Source of the DNA: Chloroflexota bacterium
Lineage (GTDB): Bacteria > Chloroflexota > Limnocylindria > Limnocylindrales > CSP1-4
NCBI GenBank assembly: GCA_021777365.1
Contig: JAJYDP010000322.1
Coordinates: 1 to 6,024 of the forward strand
Length of the DNA: 6,024 nt
Direction: 5' to 3'
This document shows positions 1 to 5,590 of this stretch, piece after piece. Numbering within the stretch: the first letter of the stretch is position 1; each line of letters starts with the position of its first letter. The translations under genes were made by a program, and so were the position numbers. Under the pieces are notes generated by a model. That model worked only from the letters and a program-made list of their open reading frames with translations, was not told where the DNA came from and searched no databases.

Positions 1-380
<380 letters not shown>

Positions 381-381
381 C

Positions 382-870
382 CTACGCGGGCCGGGGCGAC
401 AGGATCACGACCGGGGTCTCATGGGAACGGCGGGCCGCATAGGCGTCGAGATCCTTGTCGTATGCAGCCTGCATCGCCCACAGGCGGGGCCGCTCCTCCT
501 CGTTCGCAGCACGGCCGCGGACTGCGCGCGACTCACCGCCGGGCAGATCGACGGTGGCGTCGGGCTGAGCCTGCAAGTTGAGCCACCAGGCGGGCTCGGC
601 ATCGACCCAGCCGTTCATGGCCATGGTGACGAGGTCGGGGCCGTCCTCGAAGTAGCCGAGGATGGCAACTCGCTCCTCTCCGCTGCGCCGCCCGACGGTC
701 CGCAGACGCAGCATGCCCCACTGGGCGGCCGTCGCCCTGCGTAGGCCCAGGCGGCCGCGCGTGACCGAGTAGAGCGCCCGCTGCGCGACCCAGAAGAGGC
801 GGATGAACCACCGTGGCGGGAGCGATGCTGCGTGGGTCGAGCGGTGTTCGGTGGCGTGCTCATGCGACAC
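382..870 (-). CDS. Ddn-like nitroreductase family deazaflavin (F420)-dependent oxidoreductase
   Basis: A 162-aa protein of the split-barrel Ddn/DUF385 family. These enzymes bind reduced coenzyme F420 and reduce quinones, nitro-compounds or other electron acceptors near the membrane. The core matches the family in order: LRTVGRRSGEERVAILGY (residues 55-73, the phosphate-binding 'T.GR.SG..R' segment), EDGPDLVTMAMNGW (75-88), PAWWLNLQAQPDATVDL (93-109, the near-invariant 'P.W..NL.A.P...V'), VRGR (117-120), a helix EEERPRLW and the closing strand ETPVVILSPR (151-160). The N-terminal amphipathic, aromatic-rich helix WFIRLFWVAQRALY (21-34) may be the membrane- or substrate-facing helix seen in this family. 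The GTG at 868-870 is chosen because it gives the normal family length; no in-frame ATG exists upstream near the domain and there is no clear Shine-Dalgarno. It lies 68 bp after the DUF4386 gene on the same strand and is the likely last gene of that operon. The physiological substrate is unknown. Confidence 0.85.
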   Translation of the reverse strand: MSHEHATEHRSTHAASLPPRWFIRLFWVAQRALYSVTRGRLGLRRATAAQWGMLRLRTVGRRSGEERVAILGYFEDGPDLVTMAMNGWVDAEPAWWLNLQAQPDATVDLPGGESRAVRGRAANEEERPRLWAMQAAYDKDLDAYAARRSHETPVVILSPRPA

Positions 871-938
871 GGTGTGCTCGAGATCGATGGTGCCCTGATC
901 GCTGTGTTCGGCGGAAGCCGGGACTCGCGGTCGGCTGG

Positions 939-1679
939 TCACCGCGGGGCGGAGGGCACCGGCACGGGCGCGGCCGTCCCTGCTCCTGAGTCGACGGGCT
1001 TCACGCCCACGACGAGCAGCCACAGCGCCAGCCCGACTTCCGCGATGAGGCTCACGACGAGCCCCGGGGTATGGATCGCGGGGTAATCGGGCAGGAGCAG
1101 CGCCTGGACGAACCAGATCATCTCGGCGATGCCGTCGAGGATCAGCAGGACGCCCAGGAACCGGGGCAGGAACCCGGAGCGGTAGACGAGGTAGCCGAGC
1201 GGGAACAGCCACATGCCGAGGAACAGCTGGGACGTGACGAAGCCGAGCTTGTAGACGTTGATCGACAGGTACGCCATGCCCTCGAGCTGCCCGGACGAGA
1301 ACGCCTGCATCCCGCTGCCGGCGTCGCCCTGCAGCAGCGCCGGCATCAGCCAGATGAGGCTCGCACCCGCGATCGCGACGCCGACGGCGTTGAGCACCAG
1401 GAACAGCAGGGCCAGGCTGCGGTTCACGGGGCGCAGGAGCACGTACAGCCCCCAGGCGACCACGACGAACAGCAGCCCGGTGACGAGCGCGAGGGTCAGC
1501 GCCAGCCGGAATGACTCCTCGTTCGTGGCGATCTCCTGGTAGACCTCGGGGGCGCCGCCCATGCCGATCTGCCCGAGCATCGTCGCGAGCACGTTGGCGA
1601 TGATGTAGACGACGTACAGGCCACCCGTGATCCTGGCGACCCTCGCCGGCGCGAGGTCGAGACCGCTGTTCGGTGTCAT
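939..1679 (-). CDS. DUF4386 family integral membrane protein
   Basis: A 246-aa polytopic membrane protein matching the DUF4386 family in length, topology and pattern: a short cytoplasmic N-terminus with RVARITGGLYVVYI, then an extracytoplasmic loop, then five further helices. Approximate membrane segments are residues 18-38, 58-81, 88-111, 141-166, 173-195 and 206-226. The motifs LFLGMWLFPLGYLVYRSGFLPRFLGVLL (154-180 region) and the preceding SINVYKLGF are typical of the family. Its biochemical role is unknown. The start is the ATG at 1677-1679, supported by a strong Shine-Dalgarno GGAGGG (complement of 1686-1691) 6 bp upstream. The ATG overlaps the stop of the upstream membrane gene (ATGA), so the two are probably translationally coupled and may form a complex. 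The reading frame stays open further upstream but only antisense to or inside the neighbour. The C-terminal tail (230-246) is Ala/Pro-rich and looks disordered. Confidence 0.85.
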   Translation of the reverse strand: MTPNSGLDLAPARVARITGGLYVVYIIANVLATMLGQIGMGGAPEVYQEIATNEESFRLALTLALVTGLLFVVVAWGLYVLLRPVNRSLALLFLVLNAVGVAIAGASLIWLMPALLQGDAGSGMQAFSSGQLEGMAYLSINVYKLGFVTSQLFLGMWLFPLGYLVYRSGFLPRFLGVLLILDGIAEMIWFVQALLLPDYPAIHTPGLVVSLIAEVGLALWLLVVGVKPVDSGAGTAAPVPVPSAPR

Positions 1680-2158
1680 CCGGGACCCTCCGTTGGTCGA
1701 CGCTGGGTGACCGACCGCTTGTGGAAGTAGCCCACGGCGATACCGAGGGCGAGAAACCTCGGAATGTTCAGAAGCGTGCCCATGAGGAAGTAACGCGAGG
1801 CATCGCTCGGCCCGCGGAGGGTGCCCGCTGCCCACGTGACGATCGTCAGAACGACAAACGCGACGAAGCTGAGCAGGGTGGCCTTCAGCATGGGGCTCTC
1901 GGACGGCAGCCGCTCGTAGAGACTAAGCAGGAAGAAGCTGACCAGCAGCCCGACGATCAAGCCCGCGACCAGCGATTCGACGAGGACCATCGGCAGGTAG
2001 GCGATGGACAGCGCGGCTCGGTACTCCGCGGCGACGGGCAGCAACGATGTCGCGAAGTTCGCTGCCCAGAAGGCCACACCACCGGCGATCGTCAACGTCG
2101 GCAGCTGCGCGTACCTTCGCAGCGCCTGATCGCTTCGACCGATCGATGCGGACTTCAC
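1676..2158 (-). CDS. Small four-helix membrane protein, uncharacterised
   Basis: A hydrophobic protein of 160 aa from a GTG at 2156-2158. Predicted membrane segments are about residues 20-40 (LPTLTIAGGVAFWAANFATS), 56-80, 93-113 and 124-146, separated by short charged turns; the C-terminus HKRSVTQRRP is basic and probably cytoplasmic. Motifs such as SDQALRRYAQLPTL, AEYRAALSIAYLPM, ESLVAGLIVG and NIPRFLALGI resemble a conserved hypothetical membrane family, but I do not know a function. The start is uncertain: ATG at 2230 would add 24 residues and overlap the regulator gene by 32 bp with a badly spaced GGAGA, while ATG at 2320 lies well inside the regulator. The GTG is preferred because the conserved part begins just after it. 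Its TGA overlaps the DUF4386 ATG by 4 bp (ATGA), so the pair is almost certainly cotranscribed. Confidence 0.7.
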   Translation of the reverse strand: MKSASIGRSDQALRRYAQLPTLTIAGGVAFWAANFATSLLPVAAEYRAALSIAYLPMVLVESLVAGLIVGLLVSFFLLSLYERLPSESPMLKATLLSFVAFVVLTIVTWAAGTLRGPSDASRYFLMGTLLNIPRFLALGIAVGYFHKRSVTQRRPTEGPG

Positions 2159-2198
2159 GGATGCCCACTCGTCAACGCGGGAGAGGCGCCAGGTAGCT

Positions 2199-2567
2199 TC
2201 AGGCTCCGCGGCGGAACTCCCCAGGTGCATTCTCCGGGGCGCTGTTGGGAGGGACAGTGCCGGACGGCACGACCCCCGACCCGACGCTAGGAGCTCGGCA
2301 ATGAGCAGTCGGGAGCTCATCGGGATCCGCGATGCGCTCCGGCTCCGGCAGCCGCGGCGCCAAGAACCACACCAGCTGCGCGGTTGTCGTCGCCCCGACC
2401 TTCGACCGCGCTCTCGCCAGGTGGTGCTTCACCGTCGAGCGCGACAGGCCCAGGCGGTGTGCCACCGCCTTCTCGGATCCGGTTACCAGGACTGCCGCGA
2501 CCACCCCGACCTCGCGGTCGGTGGCTCGTTCGGCGGTGCGAGAGGGCCGGCGCGTCATGCGCTGCAC
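2199..2567 (-). CDS. LuxR/GerE-type helix-turn-helix regulator (stand-alone HTH)
   Basis: A 122-aa DNA-binding protein. Residues about 14-70 form a GerE/LuxR-type winged HTH: TDREVGVVAAVLVTGSEKAV, then AHRLGLSRSTVKHHLARARS (recognition helix STVKHHLARARSKVGA) and TTAQLVWFLAPRL, following the usual 'LT.RE..VL..v..G...k.iA..L.iS..TVk.Hl...r.KLg...' pattern. No receiver, autoinducer or PAS domain precedes it, so signal sensing, if any, is done elsewhere. The tail after residue 75 is Pro/Ser-rich and probably disordered. The start is GTG at 2565-2567 or ATG at 2556-2558; neither has a convincing Shine-Dalgarno. The gene ends 40 bp before the small membrane gene and is the first of four minus-strand genes, which suggests that it regulates this operon. 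A 14-bp palindrome lies 33 bp upstream of the start. Confidence 0.75.
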   Translation of the reverse strand: MQRMTRRPSRTAERATDREVGVVAAVLVTGSEKAVAHRLGLSRSTVKHHLARARSKVGATTTAQLVWFLAPRLPEPERIADPDELPTAHCRAPSVGSGVVPSGTVPPNSAPENAPGEFRRGA

Positions 2568-2600
2568 AGCCAGTCGAACGGCTCGGGGGGCTCTGCGAGC

Positions 2601-2614
2601 CGCATCGTGATGCG
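2601..2614. promoter_or_regulatory. 14-bp palindrome upstream of the LuxR-type gene
   Basis: CGCATC-GT-GATGCG is a perfect inverted repeat with 6-bp arms and a 2-bp centre. It lies 33 bp upstream of the GTG start of the regulator gene, where an operator for a dimeric LuxR/GerE-type protein would be expected. Autoregulation is an inference; no convincing -10/-35 pair could be assigned on this strand. Confidence 0.35.
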
Positions 2615-2623
2615 ACGGTCAGT

Positions 2624-2653
2624 GGTCGCGGGGCAATCCCTCTCGCCCCGACC
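2624..2653. repeat. Hairpin containing direct-repeat copy 1 (left of mazEF)
   Basis: The segment 2630-2652 matches 3341-3363 at 21 of 23 positions; only the two bases after GGGGCA differ (AT here, TG there). Here it sits in a longer imperfect inverted repeat: GGTCGCGGGGC (2624-2634) pairs with GCCCCGACC (2645-2653), leaving a 2-base bulge and a 10-base loop. It lies between the divergent LuxR-type gene and the mazE promoter. No T-tract follows on either strand, so a simple intrinsic terminator is unlikely. Confidence 0.55.
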
Positions 2654-2702
2654 AGTCAGCCCAGCCTCTCACCCAGGGGGCAGCCCCGACCTTCCGCTCG
2701 AC

Positions 2703-2738
2703 TTGTCATTGCCCCGCCGGCGGTTATACTGCTGGTAT
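2703..2738 (+). promoter_or_regulatory. mazEF promoter, probably leaderless, with overlapping inverted repeat
   Basis: TTGTCA (2703-2708, 5/6 to the -35 consensus), a 16-bp spacer and TATACT (2725-2730, 5/6 to the -10 consensus). The -10 ends 6 bp before the ATG at 2737, so transcription should begin at or within a base or two of the start codon, giving a leaderless mRNA. There is no Shine-Dalgarno before the ATG, which agrees. A short inverted repeat, ATAC (2726-2729) and GTAT (2735-2738) with a 5-bp centre, overlaps the -10 and start codon. That is a plausible operator for the ribbon-helix-helix antitoxin, as toxin-antitoxin operons are usually autorepressed. Confidence 0.65.
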
Positions 2739-2976
2739 GAAGACGGCCGTTTCGGTCCCCGACGCCCTGTTCGCCCAGGTGGACCGCCTCGCGCGACGTG
2801 CCGGCCGCTCGCGAAGCGAGGTGTACAGCGCCGCATTGCGCGAGTACGTCGCGCGTCACGCTCCCGACGAGGTGACAGCCGGCCTGGACGCCGTCCTCGG
2901 GGATCTGGGCCAGCCGGATATGGCCGAGTTCTCGCGTGCGGCAGCGCGCCGGGCGCTGGAGTCGGCCGAGTGGTGA
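2737..2976 (+). CDS. mazE: Ribbon-helix-helix antitoxin (MazE-type)
   Basis: A 79-aa antitoxin. Residues 2-45 form a ribbon-helix-helix domain: the strand KTAVSVPDALFAQ, helix A FAQVDRLARRAG, the turn and helix B RSRSEVYSAALREYVARH, a classic CopG/MetJ-like pattern that dimerises to bind operator DNA. The C-terminal part (about 48-79, VTAGLDAVLGDLG then PDMAEFSRAAARRALESAEW) is the expected toxin-wrapping segment that would block the MazF active groove. The start is the ATG at 2737, fixed by the promoter immediately upstream and by the RHH strand starting at residue 2. Its TGA (2974-2976) overlaps the toxin GTG (GTGA), the usual coupling of antitoxin and toxin synthesis. The symbol reflects pairing with MazF; the fold is RHH, not the AbrB-like fold of E. 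coli MazE. Confidence 0.85.
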   Translation: MKTAVSVPDALFAQVDRLARRAGRSRSEVYSAALREYVARHAPDEVTAGLDAVLGDLGQPDMAEFSRAAARRALESAEW

Positions 2977-3317
2977 TCGCGCAGGGCGAGGTCTGGTGGG
3001 CGGACCTGGGAGACCCGACGGGGTCGCAGCCCGGATTTCGCCGCCCGGTCGTCGTCGTGCAGTCCGACGCGTTCAACGCGAGCAGCCTGCGCACGGCTGT
3101 CTGTGTCGTGCTCACGAGCAACGTCAAGTGGGCGGAGGCCCCGGGGAACGTGCTCCTGCCCGCCCGTGTAACTGGCCTCCCGAAACCGTCCGTTGCCAAC
3201 GTATCCCAGCTTGTCACGCTCGACCGCAGCGCGCTCACCGACCGGGTCGGACGCCTGTCCGCCTCGAACCTTGAGCTCGTCCTCGCCGGGATCGATGTGG
3301 TGCTCGGCCGCGGTTGA
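2973..3317 (+). CDS. mazF: MazF/PemK-type endoribonuclease toxin
   Basis: A 114-aa toxin of the MazF/PemK (CcdB/Kid fold) family, which cleaves mRNA (sometimes tRNA or rRNA) at short specific sequences when its antitoxin is degraded. The family pattern is complete: GEVWWADLGDPTGSQPGFRR (residues 5-24), PVVVVQSDAFN with the conserved Gln/Asn, the central strand TAVCVVLTSN (active-site Thr/Ser region), the strand NVLLPA, then GLPKPSVANVSQLVTLDRSAL and the closing helix LELVLAGIDVVLG. The conserved Arg of 'G...RPVVV' needed for cleavage is present, so it appears active. GTG at 2973 is chosen for the GTGA overlap with mazE; the adjacent GTG at 2970 is equally possible, and a GGAG at 2957-2960 may serve as ribosome binding site. 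Cleavage specificity cannot be read from sequence. Confidence 0.9.
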   Translation: MIAQGEVWWADLGDPTGSQPGFRRPVVVVQSDAFNASSLRTAVCVVLTSNVKWAEAPGNVLLPARVTGLPKPSVANVSQLVTLDRSALTDRVGRLSASNLELVLAGIDVVLGRG

Positions 3318-3340
3318 GCGCGCCGCTTGCCCGGTTTGCT

Positions 3341-3363
3341 GGGGCATGCCCTCTCGCCCCGAC
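3341..3363. repeat. Direct-repeat copy 2 (right of mazEF)
   Basis: A 23-bp copy of the element at 2630-2652 (21/23 identical), beginning 24 bp after the mazF stop. It can form a GGGGC/GCCCC stem with a 10-base loop, or the alternative 10-bp palindrome GGGCATGCCC (3342-3351). Its last base is the first base (plus strand) of the stop codon of the SRPBCC-like remnant. It might mark the boundary of the toxin-antitoxin module or act as a weak structural terminator. Confidence 0.5.
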
Positions 3364-3507
3364 TATGGTTGCCGCCCCGCGATATGCGCGTCGAGGTCTT
3401 CGATGTGCGCCTGCCACCCACCGCCGTGTGCCGCGGCCTCGCCTAGGGGGAGCCCACGCTCCTCGACGACGAGTCGCGTCATCGAGCCCTCAGGAAGGAC
3501 ACGCGCC
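3363..3507 (-). pseudogene. C-terminal remnant of an SRPBCC/AHSA1-type gene
   Basis: Reading the minus strand towards a TAG at 3363-3365 gives ARVLPEGSMTRLVVEERGLP, then LGEAAAHGGGWQAHIEDLDA and HIAGRQP. This resembles the end of SRPBCC (AHSA1/START-like) proteins: a last beta strand of the type 'G.TRL.VE.RGLP' followed by the long C-terminal helix containing 'GW....LDxLAAHLAG'. Upstream the similarity fades and an in-frame stop occurs near 3550, so the N-terminal two-thirds of the usual roughly 150 aa are missing. There is no start with a ribosome binding site. SRPBCC genes are often neighbours of RibD-C type reductases, like the one starting at 3626, which fits decay of a former cluster. 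The assignment is from pattern recognition only. Confidence 0.5.
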
Positions 3508-3625
3508 GTGCCCGTCAAGGTACATATCGGCAACGGCCGCGCCTCCGCCGACCAGCGCGCATGCTCCTATGCGTCGTACCGGCGAGGGCTCCCAGCGGTG
3601 GTCGGACGGCTCGGAGGAGGAGACG
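3508..3625 (+). promoter_or_regulatory. Leader region of the interrupted reductase gene
   Basis: No convincing gene is seen here. A very strong Shine-Dalgarno, GGAGGAGGAG (3613-3622), lies just before the ATG at 3626 and fixes that start. A TACATAT stretch near 3520 could be a -10 element, but no matching -35 was found. Confidence 0.45.
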
Positions 3626-3714
3626 ATGCGGAAGCTCACGGCGAACGTGTACATGACGCTGGATGGCCGCGGGGTCTTCCCGGAATATCCGACGTCGGGT
3701 CAGCCATCGACTGA
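3626..3714 (+). pseudogene. Dihydrofolate reductase/RibD-C family protein, N-terminal half (split by IS)
   Basis: The first 29 codons of a RibD C-terminal/DHFR-like reductase: MRKLTANVYMTLDGRGVFPE continues to QPST. The opening strand 'RKL.a.vymTLDG' is the family's first beta strand and NADPH-side loop. After ACT the target triplet TGA (3712-3714) is followed by the inverted repeat of an insertion sequence. The frame then reads 23 foreign codons and stops at 3782-3784, so the expressed product would be a 52-aa chimera lacking the fold. The gene continues at 5609; joining across the element restores an uninterrupted frame (ACT-GAG-CCC). A strong Shine-Dalgarno precedes the ATG, so this was an actively translated gene until the insertion. 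Confidence 0.85.
3712..3714. repeat. Target site duplication TGA (left)
   Basis: TGA immediately precedes the left inverted repeat and is repeated at 5609-5611 directly after the right one. A 3-bp TNA duplication is what IS1031-like members of the IS5 family produce. Because the flanks also share C before and G after, the duplication could be read as up to 5 bp (CTGAG) if the repeat starts one base later; the restored gene is identical either way. Confidence 0.75.
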
Positions 3715-3732
3715 GGGCTTGTGGCCGAAAGA
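3715..3732 (+). repeat. Left terminal inverted repeat of the IS
   Basis: GGGCTTGTGGCCGAAAGA, an exact inverse of 5591-5608. The acetyltransferase stop codon lies 10 bp further inside. Confidence 0.9.
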
Positions 3733-3742
3733 CCCGCCCGCA

Positions 3743-4663
3743 TCAGCCGAAGGCCGCTCTCTGTGGCCGTTGAGCGCCCGCTGAGCCGGGGTCCGGCTCC
3801 CGTGCGAAGGAGTACTGGGCGACGTCCGTCACCGGCTCGTATCCGATCGACTGATAGATCTGGTTCGAGGTCGGGTTCGCCAGGTCCGTGAAGAGGAAGC
3901 AATAGCGGCGGCCTCGATCGATCTGCTCCTGGCTGACAGCGGCGGTCAGCGCGCTCGCGTAGCCCTGGCGACGCGCAACCGGGGGCGTGTAGACAGGGCC
4001 GATGCGGATGCCGTGCGGTGTTGGAGAGCCGGCCACGACGAGCGAGACCGCCTGGCCGTCGACCTCCCAGAGGTAGGCCGTGCGACCGGCGCCTTCGATC
4101 CAGCGATCGACCATCGCCTCGATGTTGCTCGCCCGCGCGCTTGCGGGAAGCGCCTCTGCCTGAAACACCAGGGCCCACGCCTGCAGCAGCTGCCGATCGC
4201 CGTCGGTCGCGCGGCGCCACCTCCCGCGCACGGGCCGCGCCGCACGGACCTCGGCAACGCGGTAGATCCGCTCGGCCATCGCCAGACGCGTGGCGCTCCC
4301 CGTCTTGGACGACCAAGCTGCTGCGAACCAGCCTGCCAGGAGCGGCGGTCCGAGCACGCCAGGCAGATCGCGTCCCTCGCGGAGCAGCTCGTCGAGCAGC
4401 GGCGTCAGGGCATCGGCGACCCGCTCGTCCGGAACCCCAAGCTCGGAGAGCACGAGACCCGATGGAGGCGTGCGGACCGCCACGAGCACGACCGACCGCT
4501 CGGTCACGGCCGCGAGGAAGGGTGGCTCTGGGTAGACCTCCGGGCGATCACGCAGGGTGCCGAGGATGCCCAGGAGCAGGTTGTGCTCGGCCTCGCGTGC
4601 GGCCAGGTAGTCTCCCGCTGCGTTCAGCAACGCCGACGCGGTGGCGTATCGCACGAGCTCCAT
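3743..4663 (-). CDS. GNAT-family N-acetyltransferase, IS passenger gene
   Basis: A 306-aa protein with a C-terminal GNAT domain (about residues 147-290) and an N-terminal domain of about 140 aa. The GNAT core shows strand 4 with IRIGPVYTPP (219-228), the acetyl-CoA pyrophosphate loop RRQGYA (231-236, the Q/R-x-x-G-x-A signature) and helix ALTAAVSQ. The motif B strand RRYCFLFTD (252-260) and ANPTSNQIYQSIGYEPV (262-278) follow. This is the arrangement of the broad 'predicted acetyltransferase, GNAT superfamily' group whose C-terminus has 'TD.ANPTSN.IY..IGY.PV'. The substrate is unknown. ATG at 4661-4663 is chosen because the hydrophobic and charged family-like N-terminus starts there; there is no clear Shine-Dalgarno. 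It lies 90 bp after the transposase on the same strand, ends almost at the left inverted repeat, and appears intact. It could modify a toxic compound or a metabolite, but that is not shown. Confidence 0.85.
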   Translation of the reverse strand: MELVRYATASALLNAAGDYLAAREAEHNLLLGILGTLRDRPEVYPEPPFLAAVTERSVVLVAVRTPPSGLVLSELGVPDERVADALTPLLDELLREGRDLPGVLGPPLLAGWFAAAWSSKTGSATRLAMAERIYRVAEVRAARPVRGRWRRATDGDRQLLQAWALVFQAEALPASARASNIEAMVDRWIEGAGRTAYLWEVDGQAVSLVVAGSPTPHGIRIGPVYTPPVARRQGYASALTAAVSQEQIDRGRRYCFLFTDLANPTSNQIYQSIGYEPVTDVAQYSFAREPDPGSAGAQRPQRAAFG

Positions 4664-4753
4664 GCGACGGACAATAGCCCGATCGGGCGTTGGCGAGCGG
4701 TATTCGCGGTCGCCCGGTTCAGCCGGCGCCGGTCAGCGCTGCCGGTCCACCGA
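4664..4753 (-). other. Transposase-acetyltransferase spacer with palindromes
   Basis: This 90-bp spacer holds a perfect 12-bp palindrome GCCCGATCGGGC (4677-4688), a 10-bp palindrome CCGGCGCCGG (4723-4732) and CAGCGCTG (4734-4741). On the minus strand TATTGT (complement of 4671-4676) sits 7 bp before the passenger ATG and could be a -10 for a leaderless transcript, but no good -35 was found. The palindromes may be an operator or a transcript hairpin after the transposase gene; the role is unproven. Confidence 0.35.
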
Positions 4754-5527
4754 TCAGATGACCGCCCGCCAGGCGAGGTAGGCGACCGAGGCGACCTCCA
4801 GCCACGCCTTGGCGCTCGCCTCGCTGCCTTCGTAGCAGCGCGACAGGCGGCGCCAACGCCCGAGCTGGGCAAAGGCGTGCTCGATCCGATACAGCGGGGC
4901 GAGCGGCACGAAGCCGCTCGTGCCCTTGGCCGGGGCCTTGAGATCGAGCGCCAGATGGCGATGCTCCGCAAGCCTGGCCAAGCCCCGATAGCCGCGATCG
5001 CCCACGATCGTCCGCAGCCTGGGTAGCTCGGGCAGCTCGTCGCGCAGGAGTTCCCTGGCCGCCTGGACGTCGTGGGGACGGGCCGAGGTGACGTGGGCGG
5101 CCACCGGGAGGCCCAGGACCTCGACGAGGAGCGTGCGCTTCGTGCCGATGGTGCGGCCACCCTTGCCGCCGGCCTGGTGGAACGTGGGCCCGTAGCGGGC
5201 GCCCTTCACGGTCTGGGCATCCACCATCACCATCGAGGGCGTCGGCTGCCGCTCGTGCTGGAGGCGCACGATCATCGCCAGGCGGGTCATCGCCCGCTCC
5301 CAGACGCCGTTGGCCCGCCAGCGGCGCCACTGCGCCCAGACCGCGGTCCAGGCGCCGTAGCGCTCGGGCAGGTAGCGCCACTGGCAGCCGGTGCGGCCGA
5401 TGAAGAGCATTGCGTCGACCATCTGACGGCGCGGGATCTGGGCGGGCGCGCCCCGGCGACCGGGCGGGTCGAAGAGGTCGGCCACCATCGCCCACTGCAG
5501 GTCGGTGAGGGCGATCGCGAAGCTCAT
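4754..5527 (-). CDS. IS5-family DDE transposase
   Basis: An intact 257-aa cut-and-paste type transposase that would bind the element's inverted repeats and catalyse strand transfer. The N-terminal region LTDLQWAMVADLFDP (7-21), RRQMVDAMLFIGRTGCQWRY (33-52) and 'W..V..QWRRWRANGVWER' (60-78) is the standard IS5 DNA-binding part (DUF4096-like). The catalytic core follows with D103 (MVDAQTVKG), then GGKGGRTIGTKR and LLVEVLGLPVAAHVTSARPHD, D177 (VGDRGYRG) and E216 (YRIEHAFAQLGRWRRLSRCYEG), so the DDE triad is complete. The downstream R/K pattern after the Glu is also normal. Length and sequence suggest the IS1031/IS427-like part of the family, in line with the TGA duplication. ATG at 5525-5527 is the first good start and no frameshift is needed. 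It lies 63 bp inside the right inverted repeat. Confidence 0.93.
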   Translation of the reverse strand: MSFAIALTDLQWAMVADLFDPPGRRGAPAQIPRRQMVDAMLFIGRTGCQWRYLPERYGAWTAVWAQWRRWRANGVWERAMTRLAMIVRLQHERQPTPSMVMVDAQTVKGARYGPTFHQAGGKGGRTIGTKRTLLVEVLGLPVAAHVTSARPHDVQAARELLRDELPELPRLRTIVGDRGYRGLARLAEHRHLALDLKAPAKGTSGFVPLAPLYRIEHAFAQLGRWRRLSRCYEGSEASAKAWLEVASVAYLAWRAVI

Positions 5528-5556
5528 GCCGGCAGCTTCGCAGCCGCCTGTGTCAC

Positions 5557-5585
5557 CTTATCTGGCGCGCTTCTGCCGATCTGAA
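5557..5585 (-). promoter_or_regulatory. Candidate transposase promoter
   Basis: On the minus strand, TTCAGA (complement of 5580-5585) and GATAAG (complement of 5557-5562) are 17 bp apart and each match 4/6 of the sigma-70-type consensus. They lie between the right inverted repeat and the transposase ATG, a normal place for a weak IS promoter. Support is only positional and by consensus. Confidence 0.35.
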
Positions 5586-5590
5586 CGGGA

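Noticed and set aside
381..581. Extension of the DUF2255-like reading frame to a stop at 581
   Set aside because: The sequence after IYIRS is Arg/Pro-rich, unlike the family, and lies antisense to a well-supported oxidoreductase gene.
1071..1514. Plus-strand open frame of 147 codons rich in Glu, Gln and Arg
   Set aside because: It is the antisense shadow of the DUF4386 membrane gene; hydrophobic codons read backwards give exactly this composition, and there is no family pattern.
2301..2972. Long upstream extension of the mazF reading frame
   Set aside because: It crosses the antitoxin gene and the mazE promoter; MazF family proteins are about 110 aa and the GTGA overlap marks the real start.
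3328..3363. Intrinsic terminator after mazF
   Set aside because: GC-rich stems can form, but no T-tract follows; it is better described as the second copy of the direct repeat.
3508..3714. GTG-started reading frame (AGGAAGGA upstream) running into the reductase N-terminus in another frame
   Set aside because: No family resemblance, poor spacing from the purine stretch, and it overlaps a well-supported start with a far stronger ribosome binding site.
4013..5026. Plus-strand open frame of 337 codons inside the IS
   Set aside because: It is antisense to both the acetyltransferase and the transposase, spans their spacer, and has no recognisable domain; GC-rich sequence makes such frames common.
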